Assembly (NCBI RefSeq): GCF_947495925.1
Contig: NZ_CANMAU010000001.1
Span: 62,001 to 126,000, forward strand
Reading direction: 5' to 3'
DNA length: 64,000 nucleotides
Origin: an uncultured Algibacter sp.
GTDB lineage: Bacteria > Bacteroidota > Bacteroidia > Flavobacteriales > Flavobacteriaceae
Shown: piece by piece, positions 19,087 to 27,279 of the stretch
How positions within the stretch are numbered: position 1 is the first letter of the stretch
Layout: every line of letters starts with the position of its first letter
The notes under the pieces: generated by a model
Seen by the model: only the letters and a program-made list of their open reading frames with translations
What the model was told of the DNA's origin: nothing
Database searches by the model: none
Position numbers and translations under genes: made by a program

Positions 19087-20196
19087 TTAAAGACTATCAA
19101 TTACAGTACTTAATCGCTCTGTGATATCCTCTATACTACCAACGCCATTAACACCGAAATACTTACCTTGAGCAGAATAAAAATCCTTTAAAACAGCCGT
19201 TTTATCGTAATATTCTTTGATTCGGTTTCTTATAATTGATTCATCGGCATCATCAGCTCTTCCACTCGTTTTCCCTCTTCCTAAAAGACGCTCAACTAAA
19301 ATCTCATCTTCTACTTCTAGAGCAATCATAGCATTAATTTGAGAATCTTTACTATCCATTAGTTTGTCCAAAGCATCAGCCTGAGCATTTGTTCTGGGAA
19401 AGCCATCAAAAATAAATCCATTAGCATCAGCATTCTTTTCTACCTCAGCATTTAACATGTCTATAGTTACTTGATCTGGAACTAATTCGCCTTTATCCAT
19501 ATATGATTTAGCTAACATTCCCAGTGCCGTTGCATTCTTAATGTTGTATCTAAAAACATCACCTGTTGAAATATGTACTAAATTATATTTCGTTTTTAAA
19601 AATTCCGCTTGCGTTCCTTTCCCTGCTCCTGGAGGGCCAAATAGCACTAAATTTGTCATGTGTTGTGTTTCTTTTATTTGATATACTTCTGGTATATTAC
19701 GTCCCAGCCCATCATAATCTAAGCCGTAACCTACAATGAATTTGTTTGGAATTTCAATACCAACATAATGTAATTTAAAATCTTTTTTATAAGCTTCAGG
19801 TTTGTAAAACAGTGTTGCTATTTTAAGCGATTTTACTTTTTCATTCTTAAAAATCCTGTGTACTTCCGCTAATGTATTACCCGAATCTATGATATCCTCT
19901 AAAATCACTACTGTACGCCCTGTTAAATCTTGAGTTAATCCAATAAGTCTTTGAATATCTTCGGTTGATTTTACACCTTCATAAGAAGCTAACTTGATAA
20001 ATGTTACCTCACAAGGCTTAGGATATTTTTTAACGAAATCGCTAACCACCATAAAAGACCCATTCAAAATACCAACAAAAACGGGTATTTCATCTCCAAT
20101 ATCTTGAGCAATTTCTAATGCCAAACCTTCCATAGCATCATCTATTTGCTTTGCAGAAATAAAAGGTTTAAAATATTTGTCGTGTAGCTTTATCAC
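19087..20196 (-). CDS. Hypoxanthine phosphoribosyltransferase-adenylate kinase fusion
   Basis: 369 residues. Residues 1-175 form a purine phosphoribosyltransferase with the PRPP loop around Glu100-Asp101 (VVILEDIIDSGNT). Residues 180-369 form a complete adenylate kinase with the GPPGAGKGT loop at 187-195 and the LVERLLGRG and RADDADES lid parts; the lid lacks the zinc Cys set. The first half salvages hypoxanthine or guanine to nucleotides, and the second balances AMP, ADP and ATP. Met180 begins the kinase domain exactly and could serve as an internal start. The fusion is known in Flavobacteriaceae from memory of the family; there is no frameshift between halves. Confidence 0.92.
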   Translation of the reverse strand: MIKLHDKYFKPFISAKQIDDAMEGLALEIAQDIGDEIPVFVGILNGSFMVVSDFVKKYPKPCEVTFIKLASYEGVKSTEDIQRLIGLTQDLTGRTVVILEDIIDSGNTLAEVHRIFKNEKVKSLKIATLFYKPEAYKKDFKLHYVGIEIPNKFIVGYGLDYDGLGRNIPEVYQIKETQHMTNLVLFGPPGAGKGTQAEFLKTKYNLVHISTGDVFRYNIKNATALGMLAKSYMDKGELVPDQVTIDMLNAEVEKNADANGFIFDGFPRTNAQADALDKLMDSKDSQINAMIALEVEDEILVERLLGRGKTSGRADDADESIIRNRIKEYYDKTAVLKDFYSAQGKYFGVNGVGSIEDITERLSTVIDSL

Positions 20197-20218
20197 CGGT
20201 AATAAATTTTGGCAGCTG

Positions 20219-20226
20219 CAAAGATA
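20219..20226 (-). promoter_or_regulatory. Candidate -7 box of hpt-adk
   Basis: Reverse-strand TATCTTTG, an exact TAnnTTTG match followed by C, lies 22 bases before the ATG at 20196. No clear TTG at the -33 distance was found. Confidence 0.35.
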
Positions 20227-20291
20227 ATCAATAGATTAACGAATTACCATTTTTTGATTTATGAATTAGGAACTAATTTAAGATTTAAGTG

Positions 20292-20299
20292 TATTTTTG
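20292..20299 (+). promoter_or_regulatory. Candidate -7 box of purKE
   Basis: TATTTTTG, an exact TAnnTTTG match, lies 36 bases before the purK ATG in the region shared with the divergent hpt-adk gene. No clear -33 TTG was found. Confidence 0.35.
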
Positions 20300-20335
20300 C
20301 CTATCCTTATTTTGCTTTAGAAAAAAAACAGATAG

Positions 20336-21490
20336 ATGAATTACTTTTCTTCAAATTTTAAACTTGGTATACTTGGTGGTGGCCAATTAGGTAAAATGTT
20401 ACTTTACAATACACGTAAATTTGACATTTATACCGCCGTTTTAGATTCCAGTGAAGAAGCTCCTTGTAAAATAGCGAGTGACGAATTCCACTTGGGAGAT
20501 TTAATGAATTATGATGTCGTTTACAATTTTGGGAAACAGGTTGATGTTTTAACTATTGAAATAGAAAATGTAAATGTAGATGCCCTTGAAGATCTAGAAA
20601 AAGAGGGGGTAAAAGTATATCCAGCATCAAAAACACTAAGAACTATTCAGAATAAAGCGAAACAGAAGTTGTTTTATATAGATCATAATTTACCAACGGC
20701 TCCGTTCACAAGGTTCGCTTATCTTTCGGAAATTGAAGATGCCATAAAGAATGGTAGTTTAGAGTTACCTTTTGTTTGGAAAGCAGCACAATTTGGTTAT
20801 GATGGTAATGGCGTGAAAATCGTTAAAAAGCTATCCGATTTAGAAAACTTGCCCAAAGGAGAATGTATTGCCGAAAATTTAATCCCATTTAAAAACGAAT
20901 TAGCCGTTATTGTAGCAAGAAACCCATCTGGTGAAACAAAAACCTATCCAGTAGTAGAAATGGAATTTCACCCGGAAGCTAACCAAGTAGAGTATGTGAT
21001 TTGTCCGGCTAGGATTTCTAATGAACTTGCTAAAAAAGCTATGAATATAGCCTTAAAAGTTTCAAAATCATTTGAACATGTTGGCCTTTTGGCTGTAGAA
21101 ATGTTTCAAACTCAAAACGACGAAATACTTATCAACGAGGTAGCACCAAGACCACATAATTCAGGCCACCAAACTATTGAAGCTAGCTATACATCGCAGT
21201 TTGAACAGCATATTAGAGCTATTTTAGATTTACCTTTAGGGAGAACTGATAATAAAGTTGGAGGTGTAATGGTAAACTTAGTAGGGGCCGAAGGCTTTAC
21301 AGGAAACGTGGTTTATAAAAATATAGAAAACATCATGAAAATGGATGGAGTTACCCCTCACATATATGGAAAAAAACAAACTAGACCTTTCCGCAAAATG
21401 GGACATGTAACCATAGTAAATGAAGATTTAGGTGAAGCAAGAAGAATTGCCCAAGAGGTAAAACATAATATAAAAGTAATAAGCGAATAG
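20336..21490 (+). CDS. purK: N5-carboxyaminoimidazole ribonucleotide synthase (PurK)
   Basis: 384 residues with an ATP-grasp layout. The N-terminal GILGGGQLGKML loop is typical of PurK; the central KAAQFGYDGNGVKI and the later EMFQTQNDEILINEVAPRPHNSGHQTIEA carry the ATP/metal-binding residues. It makes N5-CAIR from AIR, bicarbonate and ATP in purine synthesis. It is followed after 2 bases by purE, whose product uses N5-CAIR. Divergent from hpt-adk, so purine synthesis and salvage share one regulatory interval. Confidence 0.95.
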   Translation: MNYFSSNFKLGILGGGQLGKMLLYNTRKFDIYTAVLDSSEEAPCKIASDEFHLGDLMNYDVVYNFGKQVDVLTIEIENVNVDALEDLEKEGVKVYPASKTLRTIQNKAKQKLFYIDHNLPTAPFTRFAYLSEIEDAIKNGSLELPFVWKAAQFGYDGNGVKIVKKLSDLENLPKGECIAENLIPFKNELAVIVARNPSGETKTYPVVEMEFHPEANQVEYVICPARISNELAKKAMNIALKVSKSFEHVGLLAVEMFQTQNDEILINEVAPRPHNSGHQTIEASYTSQFEQHIRAILDLPLGRTDNKVGGVMVNLVGAEGFTGNVVYKNIENIMKMDGVTPHIYGKKQTRPFRKMGHVTIVNEDLGEARRIAQEVKHNIKVISE

Positions 21491-21492
21491 TT

Positions 21493-21972
21493 ATGAGTAA
21501 AGTTGGTGTAATTATGGGAAGCAAAAGTGATCTTCCTGTTATGCAAGATGCCATAGACATCTTAAAAGGTTTTGACGTAGAAGTAGAAGTAGATATTGTT
21601 TCGGCACATCGTACGCCAGAAAAATTGTTTGATTATGGAAAAAACGCACATACACGCGGATTCTCAGTAGTTATTGCAGGTGCTGGTGGAGCGGCACATT
21701 TGCCTGGAATGATTGCCTCCTTATCGCCTTTACCAATAATTGGTGTACCTGTAAAAAGCAGCAATTCCATTGATGGCTGGGATTCTATTCTCTCTATTTT
21801 ACAAATGCCAGGTGGTGTTCCAGTTGCTACTGTTGCTTTAAATGGCGCTAAAAACGCTGGTATTTTGGCAGCTCAAATTATAGGCTCAAGCGATAAATGT
21901 GTCTTAGATAAAGTCATAGCCTACAAAGAAGGCCTTAAAATAAAAGTAAATGAATCTGCAAAAGATTTATAA
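21493..21972 (+). CDS. purE: N5-carboxyaminoimidazole ribonucleotide mutase (PurE)
   Basis: 159 residues, the usual class I PurE length. Motifs are GSKSDLPVM near the start, SAHRTPEKLFDY near 38 and AGAGGAAHLPGM near 66, which form the CAIR-binding site. It converts N5-CAIR to CAIR. Second gene of the purKE operon. Its 3' end meets a candidate reverse-strand small RNA whose terminator begins 2 bases after the purE stop. Confidence 0.95.
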   Translation: MSKVGVIMGSKSDLPVMQDAIDILKGFDVEVEVDIVSAHRTPEKLFDYGKNAHTRGFSVVIAGAGGAAHLPGMIASLSPLPIIGVPVKSSNSIDGWDSILSILQMPGGVPVATVALNGAKNAGILAAQIIGSSDKCVLDKVIAYKEGLKIKVNESAKDL

Positions 21973-21974
21973 TG

Positions 21975-22006
21975 AAAAAAGCCCCGAAAATAAATTCAAG
22001 GCTTTT
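21975..22006 (-). terminator. Intrinsic terminator of the candidate small RNA
   Basis: Read on the reverse strand, AAAAGCCTTGAA (22006-21995) pairs with TTCGGGGCTTTT (21988-21977) over 12 positions including two U-G wobbles, with a 6-base loop, and ends in six T residues (21980-21975). On the forward strand the two wobbles become C-A mismatches, so the structure favours reverse-strand RNA. It may weakly terminate purE as well. Confidence 0.6.
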
Positions 22007-22053
22007 CAGCTATTAACAAATAATTCTATTGAGTTAGTCACTCAGCAATTTGC
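21975..22053 (-). ncRNA. Candidate small RNA antisense to the purE 3' flank
   Basis: About 80 bases between an exact reverse-strand TAnnTTTG box and a strong terminator. The predicted RNA begins with a small hairpin (CAGCA/TGCTG arms, 22054-22042), then a weaker GAGT/ACTC hairpin, a single-stranded A/T-rich part, and the terminator stem. There is no reading frame of any size. The end runs to within 2 bases of the purE stop, so it could base-pair with purKE read-through RNA. The existence of the RNA is an inference from promoter plus terminator; family and targets are unknown. Confidence 0.45.
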
Positions 22054-22058
22054 TGCCG

Positions 22059-22066
22059 CAAAAGTA
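22059..22066 (-). promoter_or_regulatory. Candidate -7 box of the small RNA
   Basis: Reverse-strand TACTTTTG, an exact TAnnTTTG match followed by CGGC, points away from the M3 peptidase gene and toward purE. A TTTG lies 26 bases upstream (22093-22096), slightly longer than the usual spacing. The 12-base string TACTTTTGCGGC is the same as that before the UbiA-like gene. Confidence 0.4.
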
Positions 22067-22123
22067 TAAAAAAATCTATTATGCATACATAGCAAATTAG
22101 ATTTTAACATATTCTCTGACAAA

Positions 22124-24160
22124 ATGATAAAAAAAGAACTCGTTACTCCGTTTAATACTAAGTATAATACGCCTCCTTTCTCAAATATTGAAAACAGCGA
22201 CTATCTACCTACGTTTAAAGAAGCCATTAAATTAGCCAAACAAGAAATTAATGCTATCATCATTAATGAGGACTCACCAACGTTTAAAAATACTATTGAA
22301 GCGTTAGATTTTTCTGGAGAGCAATTAGACCGAATTTCAAGTATCTTTTTTAATCTAAACTCAGCTGAAACGAATGAAACCATACAAAAGATAGCACAAG
22401 AAATTTCGCCGTTACTATCAGAATTTAGTAATGACATTACATTAAATGAGGACTTATTTAAACGGGTTAAAATTGTTTATGATTCTAAAAACACGTTAGA
22501 TTTAACCACTGAACAACGAACATTACTTGAAAAAAAATATAAAGGGTTTTCAAGGAACGGCGCTAATTTACCTGAAGATGAAAAATCGCAACTCAGGGAA
22601 ATTGACAAAAAACTAAGTCAGCTTAAATTAAAGTTTGGCGAAAATGTTTTGGCAGAAACTAACAAATTTGAAATGTTAATTACTGATGAAAGCGATTTAT
22701 CGGGATTACCAGAAGGCACCAAAGAAGCAGCAAAACAATTAGCAGAATCAAAAAACAAAACTGGTTGGTTATTTACATTAGACTACCCTAGCTATATTCC
22801 TTTTGTTACTTATGCAGACAATCGGGAATTGCGAAAAAAACTCACACTTGCCGCAGGGAGTAAATCTTTTAAAGGTGATGATTTAGATAACCAAAACAAC
22901 GTACTCGAAATTGCAAAACTAAGGCATGAACGTGCCAACCTTTTGGGTTATAAAACACACGCACATTTTGTTCTAGAAGAACGCATGGCTGAAACTCCAG
23001 AAAAAGTTCAATCCTTTTTAAATGAACTCTTAGAAAATGCAAAACCAGCAGCCGAAAAAGAATTTAATAACCTAGAAGTATTTGCTAAAGAATTAGAGGA
23101 CATAAACAGGTTAGAAAAATGGGATGGTTCTTATTATTCGGAAAAATTGAAACAAAAGTTATTCAGTTTAGACGACGAATTATTGAAACCATACTTCAAA
23201 CTAGAAAATGTTATAAATGGAGCTTTTATAGTCGCCAACAAATTATTTGATTTAAATTTTGAAGAGATTCAAGATATCGATAAATATCATGATGACGTTT
23301 TAACCTATAAAGTCACAAACACTAATGGCGATTTAGTTTCTATTTTTTATGCTGATTTTTTTCCAAGACCGGGAAAACGAAATGGAGCTTGGATGACATC
23401 GTACAAACCGCAATACATACAAGACAATAAAAATAGCAGACCACATATTTCAATCGTTTGTAATTTCACGAAACCAACTAAAAGCAAACCCTCTTTATTA
23501 ACATTTAATGAAGTTGCAACCCTATTTCACGAATTTGGTCATGCGCTTCATGGCATGCTTGCAAATACAACGTACCCTAGTTTATCTGGAACAAGTGTAT
23601 ATTGGGATTTTGTGGAGCTACCGAGTCAAATTCTTGAAAATTGGTGTTATGAAAAAGAAGCTTTAGAATTATTTGCTACACATTATGAAACTGGTGAAGT
23701 CATACCCATGGATTTGATTGAAAAAATCAAAGAGTCCGCTACTTTTCACGAAGGTATGCAAACGCTACGTCAAATTAGTTTTGGATTATTAGATATGAGT
23801 TGGCACGGTCAAAACCCTTCTCGTATTAAGGATGTTAAAACTCATGAATCTAATGTTTTCAAAAATGTTTCTCTTTATCCTGAAACAAAAGAAACTTGCA
23901 TGAGTACAGCATTTTCTCATATATTTCAAGGTGGTTATTCCTCAGGCTATTATAGCTATAAATGGGCTGAAGTGTTAGATGCTGATGCTTTTGAATATTT
24001 TAAAGAAGAAGGCATATTCGATAAAAATGTTGCAACTAAATTTATGGAAAACGTACTAAGTCAAGGTGGAACAGATAACCCAATGACCCTTTATAAACGT
24101 TTTAGAGGACAAGAGCCAAAACCTGAGGCTTTATTAAAACGAGCTGGGTTATTAAAATAA
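22124..24160 (+). CDS. M3-family oligopeptidase
   Basis: 678 residues, thimet oligopeptidase / oligopeptidase A / Dcp family. The zinc site HEFGH lies at 469-473 with the third ligand Glu in the following SGTSVYWDFVELPSQ segment, and the FQGGYSSGYYSYKWAEVLDAD stretch near 605-625 is a substrate-binding signature. No signal peptide is seen, so it should degrade short peptides in the cytosol. It may be OpdA-like or Dcp-like; sequence reading cannot separate them. Convergent with the aldo/keto reductase gene, with 8 bases between stops. Confidence 0.9.
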   Translation: MIKKELVTPFNTKYNTPPFSNIENSDYLPTFKEAIKLAKQEINAIIINEDSPTFKNTIEALDFSGEQLDRISSIFFNLNSAETNETIQKIAQEISPLLSEFSNDITLNEDLFKRVKIVYDSKNTLDLTTEQRTLLEKKYKGFSRNGANLPEDEKSQLREIDKKLSQLKLKFGENVLAETNKFEMLITDESDLSGLPEGTKEAAKQLAESKNKTGWLFTLDYPSYIPFVTYADNRELRKKLTLAAGSKSFKGDDLDNQNNVLEIAKLRHERANLLGYKTHAHFVLEERMAETPEKVQSFLNELLENAKPAAEKEFNNLEVFAKELEDINRLEKWDGSYYSEKLKQKLFSLDDELLKPYFKLENVINGAFIVANKLFDLNFEEIQDIDKYHDDVLTYKVTNTNGDLVSIFYADFFPRPGKRNGAWMTSYKPQYIQDNKNSRPHISIVCNFTKPTKSKPSLLTFNEVATLFHEFGHALHGMLANTTYPSLSGTSVYWDFVELPSQILENWCYEKEALELFATHYETGEVIPMDLIEKIKESATFHEGMQTLRQISFGLLDMSWHGQNPSRIKDVKTHESNVFKNVSLYPETKETCMSTAFSHIFQGGYSSGYYSYKWAEVLDADAFEYFKEEGIFDKNVATKFMENVLSQGGTDNPMTLYKRFRGQEPKPEALLKRAGLLK

Positions 24161-24168
24161 ACACCTCG

Positions 24169-25098
24169 TTATAATGTTTTAATGTAATCATACATTTTTT
24201 CTCGCATTTTACTATCAGGTATTTCACCATACCCAGCCATCATATTATCAATCATATGATGAGGTTTGGATGTTCCAGGGATTACACATGTTACCAATTC
24301 GTTCGATAAAATAAACTTTAAAAAGAATTGTCCCCAACTATTAATGTCACATTCTTTAGCCCAATCGGGTAGTTCCTTCCCCTTAGTAATCCCAAATAAT
24401 CTTCCGCTTTCAAATGGTCGATTAACCAAAACCGCTGTATTATTATTTTTCGCAACATTAAATAATGATTTTTCGGCATGCCTTGATCTAATAGAATAAT
24501 TGAATTGAACAAAGTCTGGTTTCTCAGACTTAATTATTTTTTCAAGTTGGGAGTGGGAAGAATCCAAATAATGTGTAATACCCCAATATTTAATATTGCC
24601 TTTTTCTTTCCAATCCTTAAGTGTTTTTACATGAGTCTTCCAATCAACCAGATTATGAATTTGCATTAAATCAATTTGATTCCGCTTCATAGCTTTAAAG
24701 GAATTTCTCATCTGTTCGATTCCTGCTTCTTTACCACTTGTCCATACTTTAGTCGCATAGAAATAATTATTTTGATACTTAAAACTATTTGTCAAATCAC
24801 CAACCACACTTTCTGAAGTCCCATACATTGGAGAAGAATCTATAACTGTACCTCCCAAATCGTACATTTTACTCAAAACTTCTGTTAAAATATCTCTATC
24901 CAATTTAGCATTCCCAACATCAAAAGTTTGCCATGTTCCAAGGCCAATGCTTGCCAAGAATTCATTACCAGATGGAATTTTTCTTTTTAAAATTTCTCTT
25001 TTTAAATTAATAGATGAAATCAAAGGCATCAAAAATAAACCCAGCCCAGAAAGCCCTATAAGCTCCAAAACTTCTCTTCGTTTGTAATTATCTATCAT
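24169..25098 (-). CDS. Aldo/keto reductase with a Tat-like leader
   Basis: 309 residues. The N-terminus MIDNYKRREVLELIGLSGLG has paired Arg before a hydrophobic stretch, like a twin-arginine signal or membrane anchor. The catalytic tetrad is visible: Asp and Tyr in VIDSSPMYGTSE, Lys in YATKVW and His in MQIHNLV. The C-terminal half has the FNYSIRSRHAE and PGTSKPHHM parts typical of the family. If exported by Tat, it would be folded with its NADPH already bound. Substrate unknown. It has no operon partner. Confidence 0.82.
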   Translation of the reverse strand: MIDNYKRREVLELIGLSGLGLFLMPLISSINLKREILKRKIPSGNEFLASIGLGTWQTFDVGNAKLDRDILTEVLSKMYDLGGTVIDSSPMYGTSESVVGDLTNSFKYQNNYFYATKVWTSGKEAGIEQMRNSFKAMKRNQIDLMQIHNLVDWKTHVKTLKDWKEKGNIKYWGITHYLDSSHSQLEKIIKSEKPDFVQFNYSIRSRHAEKSLFNVAKNNNTAVLVNRPFESGRLFGITKGKELPDWAKECDINSWGQFFLKFILSNELVTCVIPGTSKPHHMIDNMMAGYGEIPDSKMREKMYDYIKTL

Positions 25099-25475
25099 AA
25101 TTTATTGCATGTATTATTAACACTTATTTATTTAACTACACTTTTTCATATTGACCTCGAACAATTTCACAATAGTGAAGACAATTAAAGCAATGTCCGA
25201 AATTCATATTCAAAGCATTTAATCAGTTAAATAACTAGCCTATATCATTTTTATACTCCAGTAAATTACAAATCAATAAAATATTGATAATTCGTTTTTA
25301 CGTAACCTACTCATATTCATGCAAATGAATACTATTTAAAAGTAGCTATTTCTTTAATTCAAATTATCTATGTTTTAAAAATTATGATAACTTTAGCATA
25401 TAGAAAGGTGCTACTAGAATTAACTATAAATTCATTTTTTTAACCTATTTTTGGTATTCAAAAAATTGCTAAATA
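25099..25475. other. 377-base intergenic region before the sigma factor gene
   Basis: No coding frame above about 12 codons and no RNA gene was seen. It is very A/T-rich. A perfect 7-base inverted repeat with a GCAA loop (TATTCAT 25314-25320, ATGAATA 25325-25331) lies about 145 bases before the sigma factor start and could be an operator. A smaller TTCAC/GTGAA pair lies near 25157-25170. Confidence 0.5.
25446..25453 (+). promoter_or_regulatory. Candidate -7 box of the ECF sigma gene
   Basis: TATTTTTG, an exact TAnnTTTG match, lies 22 bases before the ATG at 25476. No TTG at -33 was found, so it could also need an activator. Confidence 0.35.
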
Positions 25476-26027
25476 ATGTCTAACCATCAAATCAACCCAA
25501 ACAAGTGGATTGACTCGTATTCAGATTACTTGTTTAATTACACCATTTCAAGGGTAAGTGACAGAGAAATTGCTCAAGATTTGGTTCAAGATACTTTTCT
25601 GGCTGGTTTAAAATCCATGAAAAATTTTAAAGGTGAAGCTAGCGAACGTACTTGGCTTATTTCTATTTTGAAGCGAAAAATTATAGACCATTATCGCAAA
25701 ATAAATTCGAATAAAGGAAAAGCGGAAGTTAGAATTAACTATAAGGATTCTGAAAGCGAAGGTGATTGGTTGGAAGAACGTGTTGCAGATCCTTTTGACA
25801 AAACTGCCGAAGACACCCTACAAAATGCAGAATTAGGAGATGCCATTCATAATTGCCTAGGCAAATTACCTCAAAAACAGGCTAATGTTTTTAAAATGAA
25901 AACAATACTTGGTCATGAAACGGAAGCGATTTGTAATGAACTAAATATTACTGCGTCTAACCTTTGGGTAATCATTCATAGAGCACGAACTGCTATGGCT
26001 GATTGCTTAAAAGAAAATTGGTTTTAA
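25476..26027 (+). CDS. ECF-type RNA polymerase sigma factor
   Basis: 183 residues. Region 2 spans about 10-75 (DREIAQDLVQDTFLAGLKSM with the typical DxxQDTF polymerase-binding and -10 recognition part, then FKGEASERTWLISILKRKIIDHYRK). Region 4 spans about 125-180 (CLGKLPQKQANVFKMK, then helix-turn-helix ETEAICNELNITASNLWVIIHRAR). Only regions 2 and 4 are present, so it is group 4. Two bases after its stop begins a zinc anti-sigma gene. The target genes are unknown; autoregulation is usual for such pairs. Confidence 0.92.
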   Translation: MSNHQINPNKWIDSYSDYLFNYTISRVSDREIAQDLVQDTFLAGLKSMKNFKGEASERTWLISILKRKIIDHYRKINSNKGKAEVRINYKDSESEGDWLEERVADPFDKTAEDTLQNAELGDAIHNCLGKLPQKQANVFKMKTILGHETEAICNELNITASNLWVIIHRARTAMADCLKENWF

Positions 26028-26029
26028 TT

Positions 26030-26290
26030 ATGAGTAATATAAAGTTTGTAATTCCTTGCAATGAAGCAAATCATGTTTGTGACAAAACACAATATAAGGA
26101 TGCCACACTATGGGAAAAGATAAAACTGAATATCCATTTAATATACTGCAGAGCTTGTAGAGAATATACCAAAAACAACACTAAGCTTACAAAAGTTTTG
26201 AAAAGGTCTGACACTGACTGCCTCGATCCTGAATGCAAAGAAGCGATGAAAAAAGATTTCGAGAAAGCTCTAAATGAGTATAAGCAATAA
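26030..26290 (+). CDS. Soluble zinc anti-sigma factor
   Basis: 86 residues from the ATG at 26030. A frame open from 26003 would overlap the sigma gene. It has the ZAS zinc motif H-x3-C-x2-C at His36, Cys40 and Cys43 (HLIYCRAC), preceded by a CNEANHVCDK segment that aligns with the start of such anti-sigma proteins. No membrane helix, so it should hold the upstream sigma factor in the cytosol and let go on a redox or metal signal. The last 21 bases overlap the end of the convergent UbiA-like gene. Confidence 0.78.
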   Translation: MSNIKFVIPCNEANHVCDKTQYKDATLWEKIKLNIHLIYCRACREYTKNNTKLTKVLKRSDTDCLDPECKEAMKKDFEKALNEYKQ

Positions 26291-27088
26291 TACAAGCCAA
26301 AATATGGGTAGCGCTTCCACCCAAAAAGAACTATAATATTTGCCTTGTTCAACTCTAGAAAAAATTACGAAGCCCCCTGTGAGTATCGTTATTAAAAGTA
26401 ACGTAATAATACTAGAACTTATTAAATCGTCTTTAAAAAACTCCAGAGCAGAACATATCAACAACATGAATATACCCAAAGTTTTAGTTTGATTTACCCC
26501 TATACTTTGAGGTATTGTTTTCAACTTTGAATCATCAAATTTTAAATCCCTTATTTCAAAAGGAATCATTAAAACTAGCACGTATAAAAAACGCTGTGTA
26601 CCCAGTAAAAGTACATCCGTACTTAACTCATATTCAATATTAATTAATGGAATAAATACCGTTGCTCCTGACCAAACTAAGGCAATAACATAAACTTTTA
26701 CACCATTAATATTTCTAAGAGTATATTGCCCCTTTTTAAAAAATGGAATTGCATAAAAGAACGTTACCACTGCAAAAAAAACTATAACCCATAGTGTTTT
26801 TATTTGGAGTTGATAAGCATAAAAGCACATAAACAAAAAGCATACAAAAGATAAAACCTGAATTAGTCTAAGCCACTTGGCCAGCCGCCTATGGCGAAAC
26901 TTTGCAATTCCAAAATACTTAACAAAATTATACCCTGTAATAGTAGCATAAAACATAAAATATAAAACTACCTCATCGTATTTTAAACCTAATTCCAATA
27001 GTGTAATCCAAGTTAATGCATATACTGCCAAGGCTACATGAATACTACTATTGATATAAAAATTAAATAGACTTTTTAGAATCCTCAC
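26270..27088 (-). CDS. UbiA-like polytopic membrane protein
   Basis: 272 residues from a GTG start at 27088, with about eight or nine membrane helices. The segment FEIRDLKFDDSKLKTIPQSIG near 178-198 resembles the second Asp-rich motif of UbiA prenyltransferases; the first Asp motif is replaced by YNFVKYFGIAKFRHR. It may therefore be a divergent or inactive prenyltransferase-like protein. Function unknown. The candidate -7 box sits only 4 bases before the GTG, so the mRNA may be leaderless. Confidence 0.65.
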   Translation of the reverse strand: MRILKSLFNFYINSSIHVALAVYALTWITLLELGLKYDEVVLYFMFYATITGYNFVKYFGIAKFRHRRLAKWLRLIQVLSFVCFLFMCFYAYQLQIKTLWVIVFFAVVTFFYAIPFFKKGQYTLRNINGVKVYVIALVWSGATVFIPLINIEYELSTDVLLLGTQRFLYVLVLMIPFEIRDLKFDDSKLKTIPQSIGVNQTKTLGIFMLLICSALEFFKDDLISSSIITLLLITILTGGFVIFSRVEQGKYYSSFWVEALPIFWLVLLLILI

Positions 27089-27092
27089 GCCG

Positions 27093-27100
27093 CAAAAGTA
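27093..27100 (-). promoter_or_regulatory. Candidate -7 box of the UbiA-like gene
   Basis: Reverse-strand TACTTTTG followed by CGGC; exact TAnnTTTG. Being directly before the GTG start, it predicts a leaderless transcript or a start further downstream. Confidence 0.4.
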
Positions 27101-27251
27101 ATTATATCATTTTACTACCTCAGGTTGTTTTGGATATAACCACCATAAAATCATTATTAAAAATTCAAAATAAATCCACATTTATGTTAATAAAGCCTTA
27201 AAATGGTTAAAAACTTTCCACATAGTGCAATACAACAACATTTTTATTACT

Positions 27252-27259
27252 TAATTTTG
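27252..27259 (+). promoter_or_regulatory. Candidate -7 box of gcvP
   Basis: TAATTTTG, exact TAnnTTTG, 20 bases before the first ATG at 27280. No clear -33 TTG. Confidence 0.35.
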
Positions 27260-27279
27260 CGAATTACTTAATAAAAAAA

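Noticed and set aside
19657-19659. Hpt and Adk as two genes split by a stop or frameshift
   Set aside because: The frame is continuous through the junction with a short linker, so it is a true fusion.
27101-27251. Possible glycine riboswitch before gcvP
   Set aside because: No paired aptamer stems or conserved core were seen in the A/T-rich leader, and the candidate promoter sits only about 20 bases before the start.
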